From contig DASTMZ010000205.1 in assembly GCA_035713725.1 (NCBI GenBank), forward strand, positions 1 to 14,504: a DNA stretch of 14,504 nt. The letters run 5' to 3'. The position numbers were made by a program, and so were the translations under genes. The notes below the pieces were generated by a model. It worked only from the letters and a program-made list of their open reading frames with translations. It was not told the origin of the DNA and ran no database searches. This document shows positions 5,332 to 11,948 of this stretch, in pieces (the stretch's first letter is position 1; each line of letters opens with the position of its first letter). Origin of the DNA: DASQPR01 sp035713725. GTDB lineage: Bacteria > Actinomycetota > Actinomycetes > Mycobacteriales > Micromonosporaceae.

Positions 5332-7146
5332 GTGCGAATCACCAGACCTTGGAGAATCGGTCCACCCCGACAATTACCCGTGCGGCTCGGCATGACCGTG
5401 ATCCTGGTCGCCGCGAGCGCCGTGGTCGTCGGAACCGGCGTCACCGCGTCGGCCAGCACAGTCAGCAGGCCGGCGGCGGCGTCACCGTCCGCCGTACGCG
5501 GCAACACTGTCGTGCAGTCCGTGTCGGCCGCGGCCGTCATCGCTCCGGTGGCAACCTGTGCCTCGCTGACGTCAGACGACCTGACCAACGTTCCGGATGC
5601 ACCCGCGACCATCACATCCACGAAGACGATCACAGCCTCGACGAACCCGCTTGGAAGCTATGACGCGTGCCAGATCGCCGGAATCATTGCGCCGCAGACC
5701 CAGTTCGTCATGGACCTGCCGTTGAGCACGTATCAGGGCCGATATCTCCAGCTCGGATGCGGTGGCAACTGCGGATCGGACAACCTCGGTCCGCCAGCTG
5801 CGAGTTTTAACTGCACGCCAGTGACCAGCGGCCAATTTGCCGAGGCGACCGACAACGAGGGTCACGTCGGAACCGCATTCGGGTCGGAATTCGCCCAGGA
5901 CCCGGAGCTGCGCACCATTTTCGGGTACAAGTCGGAGCACCAGTTGTCGTTGGTTGCCAAGCGCATCGTCGCCGACTTCTACGGCCAGCAGCCGCAATAC
6001 TCGTACTTCGACGGTTGCTCCGAGGGCGGCGACGAGGGCCTGTCGGAAGCGCAGCGCTACCCCGACGACTTCAACGGCATCATCGCCGGCGCACCCGCGG
6101 CGGTCTGGGACGAGCTCGAGATCTTCTACCAAGGCTGGAACGAGCTGGCGAACTCCGGACCGGGCCGGCAGCCCATCCTCACCATCGGCGACCTCGGCCC
6201 GCTCCACCAGGCCGTAGTGGCGGCGTGTGACAACCTCAACGGCACCACTGACGGACTGATCGCCGACCCGCTGGCCTGTGACTGGGACCCAGCGAGCATC
6301 CAATGTGGTGCGCAACAGACGTCGACCCCGACCGACTTCTGCTTGACCAGCCTTCAGGTGCAGACCGTGCGCAAGCTATACAGCGGTCCAACCGACGACC
6401 GGGGCACGCTCATGTACCCCGGCTGGCAGGTGCGCGGATCCGAACTGAACTGGGCCGCCTGGCTGGTGCCCATCGCCGGCGACGAGACGCAAACGATCGA
6501 TTACGGCATCGTCAACCCCTGGCTCAAGTACGGCGTGTTCCCCAACGTCGAGCCGCAGGCCAGCGACCAGAATCTGACGTTCACCGACAAGACCTTCCGC
6601 GCCGCGACGGAGACCGACTCGATCTACGACTCGACCGACCCGAATCTCAGCGCGTTCCGGGCGCACGGCGGCAAGCTGATCCTCTGGCATGGCTTCGCCG
6701 ACCCGGCAATTTCGCCGGTCGGCACCATTGCGTATTTCACCGCAGTCCAGAAATACATGGGCGTGTCGAGTACGCACAGCTTCGCTCGCCTCTTCATGCT
6801 CCCCGGAGTGAGCCATTGCGCGGGCGGCGACGGACCCGACTCATTCAACGGCCTCGGTGCGTTGACGGACTGGGTGGAGGGTGGCCAAGCCCCATCGCAA
6901 CTGACAACGTTCAAGGTGACCAACGGATCCGTGACCGCGTCGCGTCCGGTCTTCGAATACCCGAAGATCGCCGTCGACACGACCGGCGGCCCGATCAATG
7001 ACGCGTCGAGCTACACGGCGCAGGATCCGCCGAAGCCGTTCAATGGAAACCTCCACTGGCTCGGCAGTTTCCGCAACGGCTACGAGAAAGTGTGCGGCTG
7101 GGTCAACGGAAAGTGGGTTTGCCGCATGGCCAAGAGCGGGCTCTGA
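5332..7146 (+). CDS. Secreted tannase/feruloyl-esterase-family alpha/beta hydrolase
   Basis: A 604-residue exported serine esterase. The N-terminus has arginines, a hydrophobic core (about 18-36, VRLGMTVILVAASAVVVGTG) and an Ala-rich cleavage region near 39-43, a Sec-type signal peptide. The catalytic Ser230 lies in YFDGCSEGGDEGL, Asp457 in HGFADPAISP and His495 in PGVSHCAGG. Cys229 and Cys496 flank Ser and His, the CS-D-HC arrangement of tannases and fungal feruloyl esterases, which implies a disulfide joining them. The segment EAQRYPDDFNGIIAGAPA (239-256) is strongly conserved in this family. It should cleave aromatic esters (gallate or ferulate type) outside the cell; the substrate is not certain. 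The C-terminus adds a short CGWVNGKWVC segment. The GTG start is chosen for aaggag (5321-5326), five bases upstream, and for the signal peptide. An ATG at 5149 in the same frame would hide the signal peptide. It is monocistronic, with a strong terminator-like hairpin after it. Confidence 0.9.
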   Translation: MRITRPWRIGPPRQLPVRLGMTVILVAASAVVVGTGVTASASTVSRPAAASPSAVRGNTVVQSVSAAAVIAPVATCASLTSDDLTNVPDAPATITSTKTITASTNPLGSYDACQIAGIIAPQTQFVMDLPLSTYQGRYLQLGCGGNCGSDNLGPPAASFNCTPVTSGQFAEATDNEGHVGTAFGSEFAQDPELRTIFGYKSEHQLSLVAKRIVADFYGQQPQYSYFDGCSEGGDEGLSEAQRYPDDFNGIIAGAPAAVWDELEIFYQGWNELANSGPGRQPILTIGDLGPLHQAVVAACDNLNGTTDGLIADPLACDWDPASIQCGAQQTSTPTDFCLTSLQVQTVRKLYSGPTDDRGTLMYPGWQVRGSELNWAAWLVPIAGDETQTIDYGIVNPWLKYGVFPNVEPQASDQNLTFTDKTFRAATETDSIYDSTDPNLSAFRAHGGKLILWHGFADPAISPVGTIAYFTAVQKYMGVSSTHSFARLFMLPGVSHCAGGDGPDSFNGLGALTDWVEGGQAPSQLTTFKVTNGSVTASRPVFEYPKIAVDTTGGPINDASSYTAQDPPKPFNGNLHWLGSFRNGYEKVCGWVNGKWVCRMAKSGL

Positions 7147-7179
7147 CGACGCGGTCGCGTGGCCGCCGAACGCATCCGA

Positions 7180-7215
7180 GCCGCGGGCGGGGAGCACAGA
7201 CTCCCCGCCCGCGGC
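7180..7215 (+). terminator. Strong hairpin terminator after the tannase-family gene
   Basis: A perfect 15-bp stem (7180-7194 with 7201-7215, core GGGCGGGGAG/CTCCCCGCCC) and a 6-base loop (cacaga), starting 34 bases after the stop. No T-run follows. U-less GC-rich hairpins of this kind are common candidate terminators in high-GC actinobacteria. Confidence 0.7.
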
Positions 7216-7241
7216 GGCAGTCGGCGATATGTGTGGACCTG

Positions 7242-7259
7242 TGTCGGCTCGAGCCGACA
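7242..7259. promoter_or_regulatory. Perfect 18-bp palindrome at the methyltransferase promoter
   Basis: TGTCGGCTCGAGCCGACA is self-complementary. Its right end overlaps the candidate -10 (7258-7263) and lies ten bases before the ATG, a position typical of a repressor site. No adjacent regulator gene identifies the binding protein. Confidence 0.55.
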
Positions 7260-7263
7260 TGAT
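7258..7263 (+). promoter_or_regulatory. Candidate leaderless -10 element for the first methyltransferase
   Basis: CATGAT, six bases (gtcctg), then ATG 7270. There is no Shine-Dalgarno sequence upstream of this start, which favours a leaderless message. Confidence 0.4.
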
Positions 7264-7269
7264 GTCCTG

Positions 7270-7962
7270 ATGTCGGACGGTCGAGTCGAGTTCCTCGAGC
7301 AGCGACGCCGCATCTGCCGGTGGCGTTACAACAATCTGCACGCCGACCGTTACGACGAATCCTGGGGACACACGCCGGCAAGCCATGCCGCGTGGTTGTC
7401 GCGCTATGCCGGTATGGTGCCGTCCGCCGGGCGGGTGTTGGACGCGGCCTGTGGCACGGGCCGCGCGTGGCCGCCGCAGTTGCGCGCCGGCTTGCAGGTC
7501 ACGGGCATTGACCAGTCGTCCGGCATGCTCAAGGTGGCGGCAGCGAAGCATCCGGGCGTACCCACGCGCGAGCTTGCCCTACAGGATCTCGCTGCCGTCG
7601 CCGACTGGTCCGGTCACTTCGACGGTCTGACGTGTCTTGACGCGATGGAGAACGTCGGCCCCGAGCACTGGCCCGCGGTCGTTGCTGGGTTCTGCGCGGT
7701 GCTCAAGCCGTTGGCGCCGGCGTACCTCACGGTGGAGATCCCCGACGCGGCCGAAACCGGGGACCTGTCCGCGCCGGAGCCCGCCGATGGTGCGACATTG
7801 GTGGCCGGCGAGTTCTACGACGGCACCGGATACCACTACTACCCGCGACGCGACGACGTGATCGGTTGGCTTCGAACCGCCGGCTTCGAGCTCGTCGACG
7901 AGGACGAAGCCGACGGTTACTGGCACCTCCTGGTCTCCAAGATCGCCACGCCGTCCCGCTAA
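7270..7962 (+). CDS. Class I SAM-dependent methyltransferase
   Basis: A 230-residue cytoplasmic enzyme. SAM-binding motif I is VLDAACGTGR (about 57-66), the acidic residue after beta-2 is in VTGIDQSSGML (about 78-88), and the motif around beta-4 is FDGLTCLDAMENV. The C-terminal part (YYPRRDDVIGWLRTAGFELVDE) is the usual closing segment of small-molecule methyltransferases. The substrate is unknown; the fold alone does not distinguish N-, O- or C-methylation. The ATG at 7270 is preferred: an in-frame ATG at 7159 would run through the tannase terminator and add residues without family similarity. It is a single-gene unit between two exported-protein genes. Confidence 0.85.
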   Translation: MSDGRVEFLEQRRRICRWRYNNLHADRYDESWGHTPASHAAWLSRYAGMVPSAGRVLDAACGTGRAWPPQLRAGLQVTGIDQSSGMLKVAAAKHPGVPTRELALQDLAAVADWSGHFDGLTCLDAMENVGPEHWPAVVAGFCAVLKPLAPAYLTVEIPDAAETGDLSAPEPADGATLVAGEFYDGTGYHYYPRRDDVIGWLRTAGFELVDEDEADGYWHLLVSKIATPSR

Positions 7963-8020
7963 CCGGGTGCATCGCCCTGTCACCATGGGCCGCAAGCGAC
8001 GGTCCGATCCGTTCGGCTGC

Positions 8021-8036
8021 TGTCGCCGAGGCGACA
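8021..8036. promoter_or_regulatory. Inverted repeat upstream of the lipoprotein gene
   Basis: TGTCGCC-ga-GGCGACA, 7-bp arms around two bases, 90 bases before the start codon. The arms resemble those of the palindrome at 7242-7259 (TGTCGGC), so one regulator might bind both. It could equally be a weak terminator for the upstream methyltransferase. Confidence 0.4.
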
Positions 8037-8095
8037 CATATCGGCGGTAAACCGACCGGCGGGCTTGAGCGTCGTATTCACACCAACATTCCACG

Positions 8096-8114
8096 GCCGG
8101 TCCGAGGGACCGGC
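8096..8114 (+). promoter_or_regulatory. Hairpin abutting the lipoprotein ribosome-binding site
   Basis: GCCGGTCC-gag-GGACCGGC forms an 8-bp stem that ends directly at the AGGAGG (8115-8120). In the mRNA it would place a stable hairpin against the ribosome-binding site, which may affect translation or stability. Confidence 0.45.
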
Positions 8115-8125
8115 AGGAGGACATC

Positions 8126-8848
8126 ATGAGCATGCGTCGCGTACCGCTGATTCTCGTTGCCGTTGCTGCCTTGGCCGTGGGCGCATGCTCTCTGCAGCCC
8201 GGGTCTACGGCCGCGCCGGATGCCACGTCACCCAACGCGACTGCGCCGTCCACCGGCGGCGTCCAGGCGACCGCGCCCGCGCCGCCGACGAAGGAACCGA
8301 CCGCCAGCCCCGCCGAATACCGGGTCAGCTACGGCTGGGCCGTGCCGTCCAAGCTCGTCACCGTCAAGCACCCGCTGACCGCTCCGATTGCGCAGCCGCC
8401 CGCTCCGCCGCTGCCGTATCTTGTGGCGATCTACGTGGGTGACCACCCGGAGGCCAGCCCGAAGTACAGCCGGATCTCCTTCTACTTCCGTGGCGCGTTC
8501 CCGTCGTACAACTTCCAGTACGCCAAGCAGGTGCTCGATGAGGGTCGCGGTGAGCCGATTTCGCTTGAGGGCAACAGCTATCTGGGTATCCACTTCGTCG
8601 ACGCGCAGGCACACGATGCCGCCGGCAAGTCGACGGTCAAGACATCGCCGAAGTCCCACGTCGGCTTCCACAATCTGAAGAGTTACGGGTTCGGCGGCGA
8701 CTTCGAGGGCCACGTCACGTACGGCCTCGGCATCCAGGTGGCGCCGAATAGCGATCAGGTGCTCGCGATCCGCGCCGGAGAGCTGAAGAAGCCGGACGGT
8801 TCCGGGGACTTCTACTACGTCGTCCACTTCGATGTACGCAACGGCTAA
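8126..8848 (+). CDS. Putative lipoprotein with AMIN-like domain
   Basis: A 240-residue exported lipoprotein. A positively charged start and hydrophobic core (about 6-19) lead to the lipobox AVGAC with Cys21 as the lipidated residue. A low-complexity Ala/Pro/Thr/Ser linker (about 24-65) acts as a spacer from the membrane. The folded region from about residue 90 to the end (SRISFYFRGAFPSYNFQYAK, a DEGRGEPISLEGNSYLGI segment, DFEGHVTYGLGIQVAP, YYVVHFDVRNG) fits the AMIN-like domain of actinobacterial lipoproteins, a beta-rich module thought to bind cell-envelope polysaccharide. The function is otherwise unknown. The ATG at 8126 has an ideal AGGAGG five bases upstream. It is monocistronic. Confidence 0.82.
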   Translation: MSMRRVPLILVAVAALAVGACSLQPGSTAAPDATSPNATAPSTGGVQATAPAPPTKEPTASPAEYRVSYGWAVPSKLVTVKHPLTAPIAQPPAPPLPYLVAIYVGDHPEASPKYSRISFYFRGAFPSYNFQYAKQVLDEGRGEPISLEGNSYLGIHFVDAQAHDAAGKSTVKTSPKSHVGFHNLKSYGFGGDFEGHVTYGLGIQVAPNSDQVLAIRAGELKKPDGSGDFYYVVHFDVRNG

Positions 8849-8857
8849 GGCCCGGTT

Positions 8858-8883
8858 CGATCACACCCAACCGTCGGTGATCG
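8858..8883. terminator. Candidate bidirectional hairpin between the lipoprotein and ASCH-like genes
   Basis: CGATCAC (8858-8864) pairs with GTGATCG (8877-8883) across a 12-base loop, filling the 36-base gap between two convergent genes. It has no T-run on either strand. Confidence 0.4.
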
Positions 8884-8884
8884 T

Positions 8885-9181
8885 CTAACCGTCGCCGCGC
8901 ACCACATGGAACTCGATGCGGTATATGAGCGTGTCATCGTCTATCGGGCCGGCGTGCGCGGCGCGCTGCCGAAGCGACTCGCGATCACGCTCTCCCGCAT
9001 GACGGACATCGGTCGCGGTCACCGCGGAGAACGGCAGCATTTCGACGGAGTCGACCTCGATGACGACGCCGGCCGTCGCGTACCGACCACCGGCCTTCAC
9101 CTTCGGACGGCTCCAAAGCCGGATCGACACCGTGATGTCGCCGCACGCCACCGCCTCGCGAAGGTCCTTGCTGAACATCAC
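8885..9181 (-). CDS. Small ASCH-like-domain protein
   Basis: A 98-residue protein, probably cytoplasmic. The pattern MMFSKDLREAVACGDITVSI then RLWSRPKVKAGGRY, VVIEVDSVE and DVRHAGERDRESL resembles ASCH-fold proteins. In these an N-terminal helix is followed by a T-x-R-x-W-like strand and a beta-barrel with a nucleic-acid-binding groove. The end (DDTLIYRIEFHVV) is a beta-strand typical of the fold's closure. ASCH proteins are linked to RNA binding or RNA/nucleoside processing; the precise role here is unknown. The GTG at 9181 is chosen because TAGGGT ends seven bases upstream; the ATG two bases further in frame (9178) is an alternative. It is divergent from the kinase gene and convergent with the lipoprotein gene. 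Confidence 0.68.
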   Translation of the reverse strand: MMFSKDLREAVACGDITVSIRLWSRPKVKAGGRYATAGVVIEVDSVEMLPFSAVTATDVRHAGERDRESLRQRAAHAGPIDDDTLIYRIEFHVVRGDG

Positions 9182-9187
9182 GAGTCA

Positions 9188-9193
9188 ACCCTA
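9188..9193 (-). promoter_or_regulatory. Leaderless -10 element for the ASCH-like gene
   Basis: On the minus strand TAGGGT (matches TANNNT) is followed by six bases and GTG 9181. The 138-base divergent gap also carries the -10 of the kinase gene. Confidence 0.5.
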
Positions 9194-9307
9194 GGGGTAG
9201 CGGCGGCCGACAACACGCCGGACGAACCGCGCGGCGGCCGACGCACATCCCGTACCCGTCAAGGTTTGGTCTGCCGCAACCGCGACGTGCCGGATGGGCC
9301 AGGCTAG

Positions 9308-9313
9308 TAGCGT
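9308..9313 (+). promoter_or_regulatory. Leaderless -10 element for the kinase gene
   Basis: TAGCGT (matches TANNNT), six bases (ttccgt), GTG 9320. No ribosome-binding site is present. The -35 region has no clear TTGACA. Confidence 0.5.
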
Positions 9314-9319
9314 TTCCGT

Positions 9320-10156
9320 GTGGCTGATCGGGTGCCCGACGACCTGCTGGCTATCGCGGAGGCATTGCTTCCCCGAGCATCGCTTTCGGGCGCGGCCGTG
9401 GCCCAGGGCTCGCATCACCACGTCGTGCTGCTACCCGGCGTCGCGGCGATCCGGATCAGTCGCCACTCACGTGCCGCGGCCGCGCTGCCTCGTCGGACGC
9501 GGTTGCTGCAACTGATCGCGTCGGCCGGACTTCCGTTCGCGGTACCGGAGCCACTGACCCCGGTCACGACGTTCGACGACCGGATTGCCGTTGCCGTTTC
9601 CTGGATCGGCGGCACCGGCCGGCATCGGGACGCGGCGGACCCGGCGAAGCTCGCCACATTGCTGCGATCTTTGTCCGACGTGCCGCTGACGTCGGAACTG
9701 CGTGCCGTGCTCGATCTGCCCAACGAGGAGTCTGCCGGCCGGCCGTGGCCCGAGTTCCTCTCCGAGCAGGTCATTCCGCGACTGCCGGTACGTTGGCGCG
9801 ACGACGGCCGACGCCGTCTGGATGCCGCACTGGATCTGCCACCGGTGGCGGCCTCCCTCGTGCACGGCGACCTCGGAAGCACGAATGTGCACTGGGCGCG
9901 CGACGGCGAGATCACGGGTGTGTTGGATTGGGATCTCGCGCGCGCGTTCGATCCCGCGCTCGATGCCGCCCTGCTGAGTTGGTTCGGCTGGGACACCGTA
10001 CGGAAGGCCGTCGACTCGCAGACATATCGTCGCGCCAATATCTGGGACGGACTGTTCGGCTCCGAACACTTCATCGCCGTCCTCAACGGCATCGCGGACC
10101 AGGACGTCGACCGCTTCATCCCGTACCTGGTCGCATGGCTGGAGAGCCACGGCTGA
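9320..10156 (+). CDS. Aminoglycoside-phosphotransferase-fold kinase (APH/choline kinase superfamily)
   Basis: A 278-residue cytoplasmic kinase. The catalytic loop is VHGDLGSTNVHW (181-192) with Asp184 as catalytic base and Asn189. The metal-binding DxD equivalent is VLDWDLA (201-207) with Asp203. The N-lobe is short, and AIRISRHSR (43-51) probably corresponds to the strand that carries the ATP-contacting basic residue, here Arg rather than Lys. The superfamily phosphorylates hydroxyls of antibiotics, choline, homoserine or sugars; nothing here points to a specific substrate, so antibiotic resistance should not be assumed. The GTG at 9320 fits the leaderless -10 just upstream. It lies in front of the PhoX gene, but a strong hairpin separates them. 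Confidence 0.85.
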   Translation: MADRVPDDLLAIAEALLPRASLSGAAVAQGSHHHVVLLPGVAAIRISRHSRAAAALPRRTRLLQLIASAGLPFAVPEPLTPVTTFDDRIAVAVSWIGGTGRHRDAADPAKLATLLRSLSDVPLTSELRAVLDLPNEESAGRPWPEFLSEQVIPRLPVRWRDDGRRRLDAALDLPPVAASLVHGDLGSTNVHWARDGEITGVLDWDLARAFDPALDAALLSWFGWDTVRKAVDSQTYRRANIWDGLFGSEHFIAVLNGIADQDVDRFIPYLVAWLESHG

Positions 10157-10208
10157 TCGGCAAGCCACTCGCGCTGACGGGCGTCCGACCGTCCACAAGC
10201 AGCGCACA

Positions 10209-10236
10209 GTGCGGTCACAGATTTGTTGTGCCGCAC
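10209..10236 (+). terminator. Candidate hairpin between the kinase and PhoX genes
   Basis: GTGCGG (10209-10214) pairs with CCGCAC (10231-10236), and after a bulged T, CACA (10216-10219) pairs with TGTG (10227-10230), giving a 10-bp stem with a 7-base loop. It lies 53 bases after the kinase stop. It could terminate the kinase transcript, or be a regulatory structure, since its right arm is part of the motif shared with the tannase upstream region. Confidence 0.45.
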
Positions 10237-10249
10237 ACCGTTACGCAAC
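10229..10249 (+). promoter_or_regulatory. Motif shared with the tannase upstream region, copy 2
   Basis: TGCCGCACACCGTT (10229-10242), three bases, CAAC (10246-10249), identical in layout to 5205-5225. It lies 85 bases before the PhoX start. Confidence 0.45.
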
Positions 10250-10333
10250 CGACCGTTTTCCTACCTGCCGGCCGCCACGGTGAGGCTCAAGGGCCTGCGG
10301 ATCCTAGATCCTCGACCTAGCAGGAGGTTAAGA

Positions 10334-11881
10334 GTGGCTATTTCTCGTCGTCAGATCCTCACCGGCGGTGCCGCCGCGGGTGTCGGTCTGTCCGTGGCTG
10401 GCATCCTGCCGAGCCTCAGTGAATCGGCCGTAGCCGCCACCGCCGGCCCAGGCTCGCGCCGAGCCGGCGCCGCCACCGCCGGCCCAGGCTCGCGCCGAGC
10501 CGGCGGCCAGTCAGGTCAGCGTCCATTCCCGCCGCTCGAAGACGACCCGCACGGCATCCTCGCGCTGCCGGCCGGCTTCGCCTACACCGTCGTCACCCGC
10601 GAGGGCACCACGGATATGTCGTTCGGCCAAGGCAAGACGCCGGCCTTCCATGACGGCACCGGCGTCGTGTCCGCTACCCACAACCGGATGACCATCATTC
10701 AGAACCACGAGATGACACCGCACATGTCCGCCTTTGGCGTCCCGCACATCGCCGGCACGGTCTACGACCCCGGCGCTGTCAATGCCAGCGGCTGCACTGT
10801 CATCACCACCGACGGTGCCGGCCGGGCTATGGACGAGTGGGTCGGCATCTCGGGCACGGTGCGCAACTGCGCCGGCGGTGTCACCCCTTGGGGCACCTGG
10901 CTCACATGCGAAGAAACGTTCATCAACGCGGGTACGGCGTGGTCGGCCGCCGGCCAGGCGGGCACGTACGAAAAGCACCACGGGTACGTCTTCGAGATCC
11001 TCGCTGGTGACTCCGCGCACCAAATTCCCAAGCCCATCAAGGCATTCGGGCGGTACGAGCACGAAACGCTGGCCGTCGAACCGAATCTGCGGCACGTCTA
11101 CCTGTCCGAAGACTCCAGCGGGCCGAATGGACTGTTTTACCGCTGGACCGCCCCGCACGGCACCCGCCTCAAAGTCGGTCTCGCGAACCAACTCTCCGAT
11201 ACCGCTGGCACGTTGGAAGCCATGCAGATCCGCCTCGACGACGGCAGCATCATCCCGGACGTCGCGTACGTCACGTCGGCACAACTCGGCCGCCCGTTCA
11301 AGGTCACGTGGCTTGAAGTACCGGACCGCGATGCCGTGTCCACGCCGACCCGGGCTCAGTTTGCCGACGGGACCGTCACGCGGGGCAAGAAGTTCGAAGG
11401 CGTGTGGAGCAACGATCGCGGCGCTTACGTCGTCAACAGTTTCGCGTTCGGCGCCAGCGATCTGCCCGCGGACGCAACGCGTCACGATGGCATGGTCTGG
11501 TTCTACGACTACGCCCACGAAACGATCACGTTGGTCACGTACTTCCCGCACAACCCCGCCGCGGAAACCGAAGGCGCGTTCCCGAAATACGCCGACCTCA
11601 CCTTCGACGGTCCGGACAACGTCACCGTCACGCCGTGGGGCACGCTCGTTCTCGCCGAGGATGGCGTGCGCGCCTCCCACGTCCTGAGCTCGGTACCGGG
11701 CGGCCCGACGTACGCCATCGCCCGGAACCAACTCAGCATCGGTACGAGTAACGGCGCACCGACCTACTCCGAGTTCACCGGCCCGACGTTCTCCCCCGAT
11801 GGCAAGATTCTCTTCGTCAACATCCAAAGCCCCGGCGTAACGCTGGCCATCACCGGTCCGTGGGCGAAGTACCTCGGTTAG
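10334..11881 (+). CDS. Tat-exported PhoX-family (DUF839) phosphatase-like protein
   Basis: A 515-residue protein. The N-terminus SRRQILTGGAAAGVGLSVAG is a twin-arginine signal (R5, R6), with likely cleavage after SESAVA (residue 34). Family signatures follow: QNHEMTPHMSAFG (metal-ligand region), CAGGVTPWGTWLTCEETF, GRYEHETLAVEP and YLSEDSSGPNGLFYRWTAP, with the closing LFVNIQSPG. PhoX enzymes are calcium/iron-dependent alkaline phosphatases folded before export and used for phosphate scavenging. Several DUF839 members are uncharacterised, so the substrate is inferred. The GTG at 10334 is chosen for AGGAGG (10322-10327) with six-base spacing and for the Tat motif directly after it; an upstream in-frame ATG at 10223 lacks both. 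It is monocistronic. An exact duplication of 12 residues follows the signal peptide. No classic PHO box was found. Confidence 0.9.
   Translation: MAISRRQILTGGAAAGVGLSVAGILPSLSESAVAATAGPGSRRAGAATAGPGSRRAGGQSGQRPFPPLEDDPHGILALPAGFAYTVVTREGTTDMSFGQGKTPAFHDGTGVVSATHNRMTIIQNHEMTPHMSAFGVPHIAGTVYDPGAVNASGCTVITTDGAGRAMDEWVGISGTVRNCAGGVTPWGTWLTCEETFINAGTAWSAAGQAGTYEKHHGYVFEILAGDSAHQIPKPIKAFGRYEHETLAVEPNLRHVYLSEDSSGPNGLFYRWTAPHGTRLKVGLANQLSDTAGTLEAMQIRLDDGSIIPDVAYVTSAQLGRPFKVTWLEVPDRDAVSTPTRAQFADGTVTRGKKFEGVWSNDRGAYVVNSFAFGASDLPADATRHDGMVWFYDYAHETITLVTYFPHNPAAETEGAFPKYADLTFDGPDNVTVTPWGTLVLAEDGVRASHVLSSVPGGPTYAIARNQLSIGTSNGAPTYSEFTGPTFSPDGKILFVNIQSPGVTLAITGPWAKYLG
10433..10504 (+). repeat. Exact 36-bp tandem duplication inside the PhoX gene
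   Basis: 10433-10468 and 10469-10504 are identical, encoding AATAGPGSRRAG twice (residues 34-45 and 46-57). The duplication is in frame, at the junction between signal peptide and mature protein. The absence of any substitution suggests a recent event. Confidence 0.95.
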
Positions 11882-11925
11882 CCGCAGTCCGCTTACGACG
11901 GTGCCGCATTCGTGTGGCGCGCGCG

Positions 11926-11940
11926 GCCTCCGGGCGAGGC
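11926..11940. terminator. Weak candidate hairpin between convergent genes
   Basis: GCCTC (11926-11930), loop cgggc, GAGGC (11936-11940) lies in the 67-base gap between the PhoX and methyltransferase stops. The 5-bp stem has no T-run. Confidence 0.25.
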
Positions 11941-11948
11941 GGGATCCT

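Noticed and set aside
4704..5633. A 309-codon minus-strand frame across the usp/tannase intergenic region
   Set aside because: It overlaps both real genes out of frame, and translates the promoter repeat and the signal-peptide region antisense.
9320..10156. Calling the kinase an aminoglycoside-resistance gene
   Set aside because: Only superfamily motifs are visible; many such kinases act on metabolites, and nothing adjacent suggests resistance.
10201..10333. A PHO box upstream of the PhoX gene
   Set aside because: No pair of GTTCACC-like units at 11-base spacing is present; only loose GTT/CAAC matches were found.
10511..11827. A 438-codon minus-strand frame opposite the PhoX gene
   Set aside because: It has no ribosome site or family motifs, and its composition mirrors the coding strand of a recognised Tat-exported protein.
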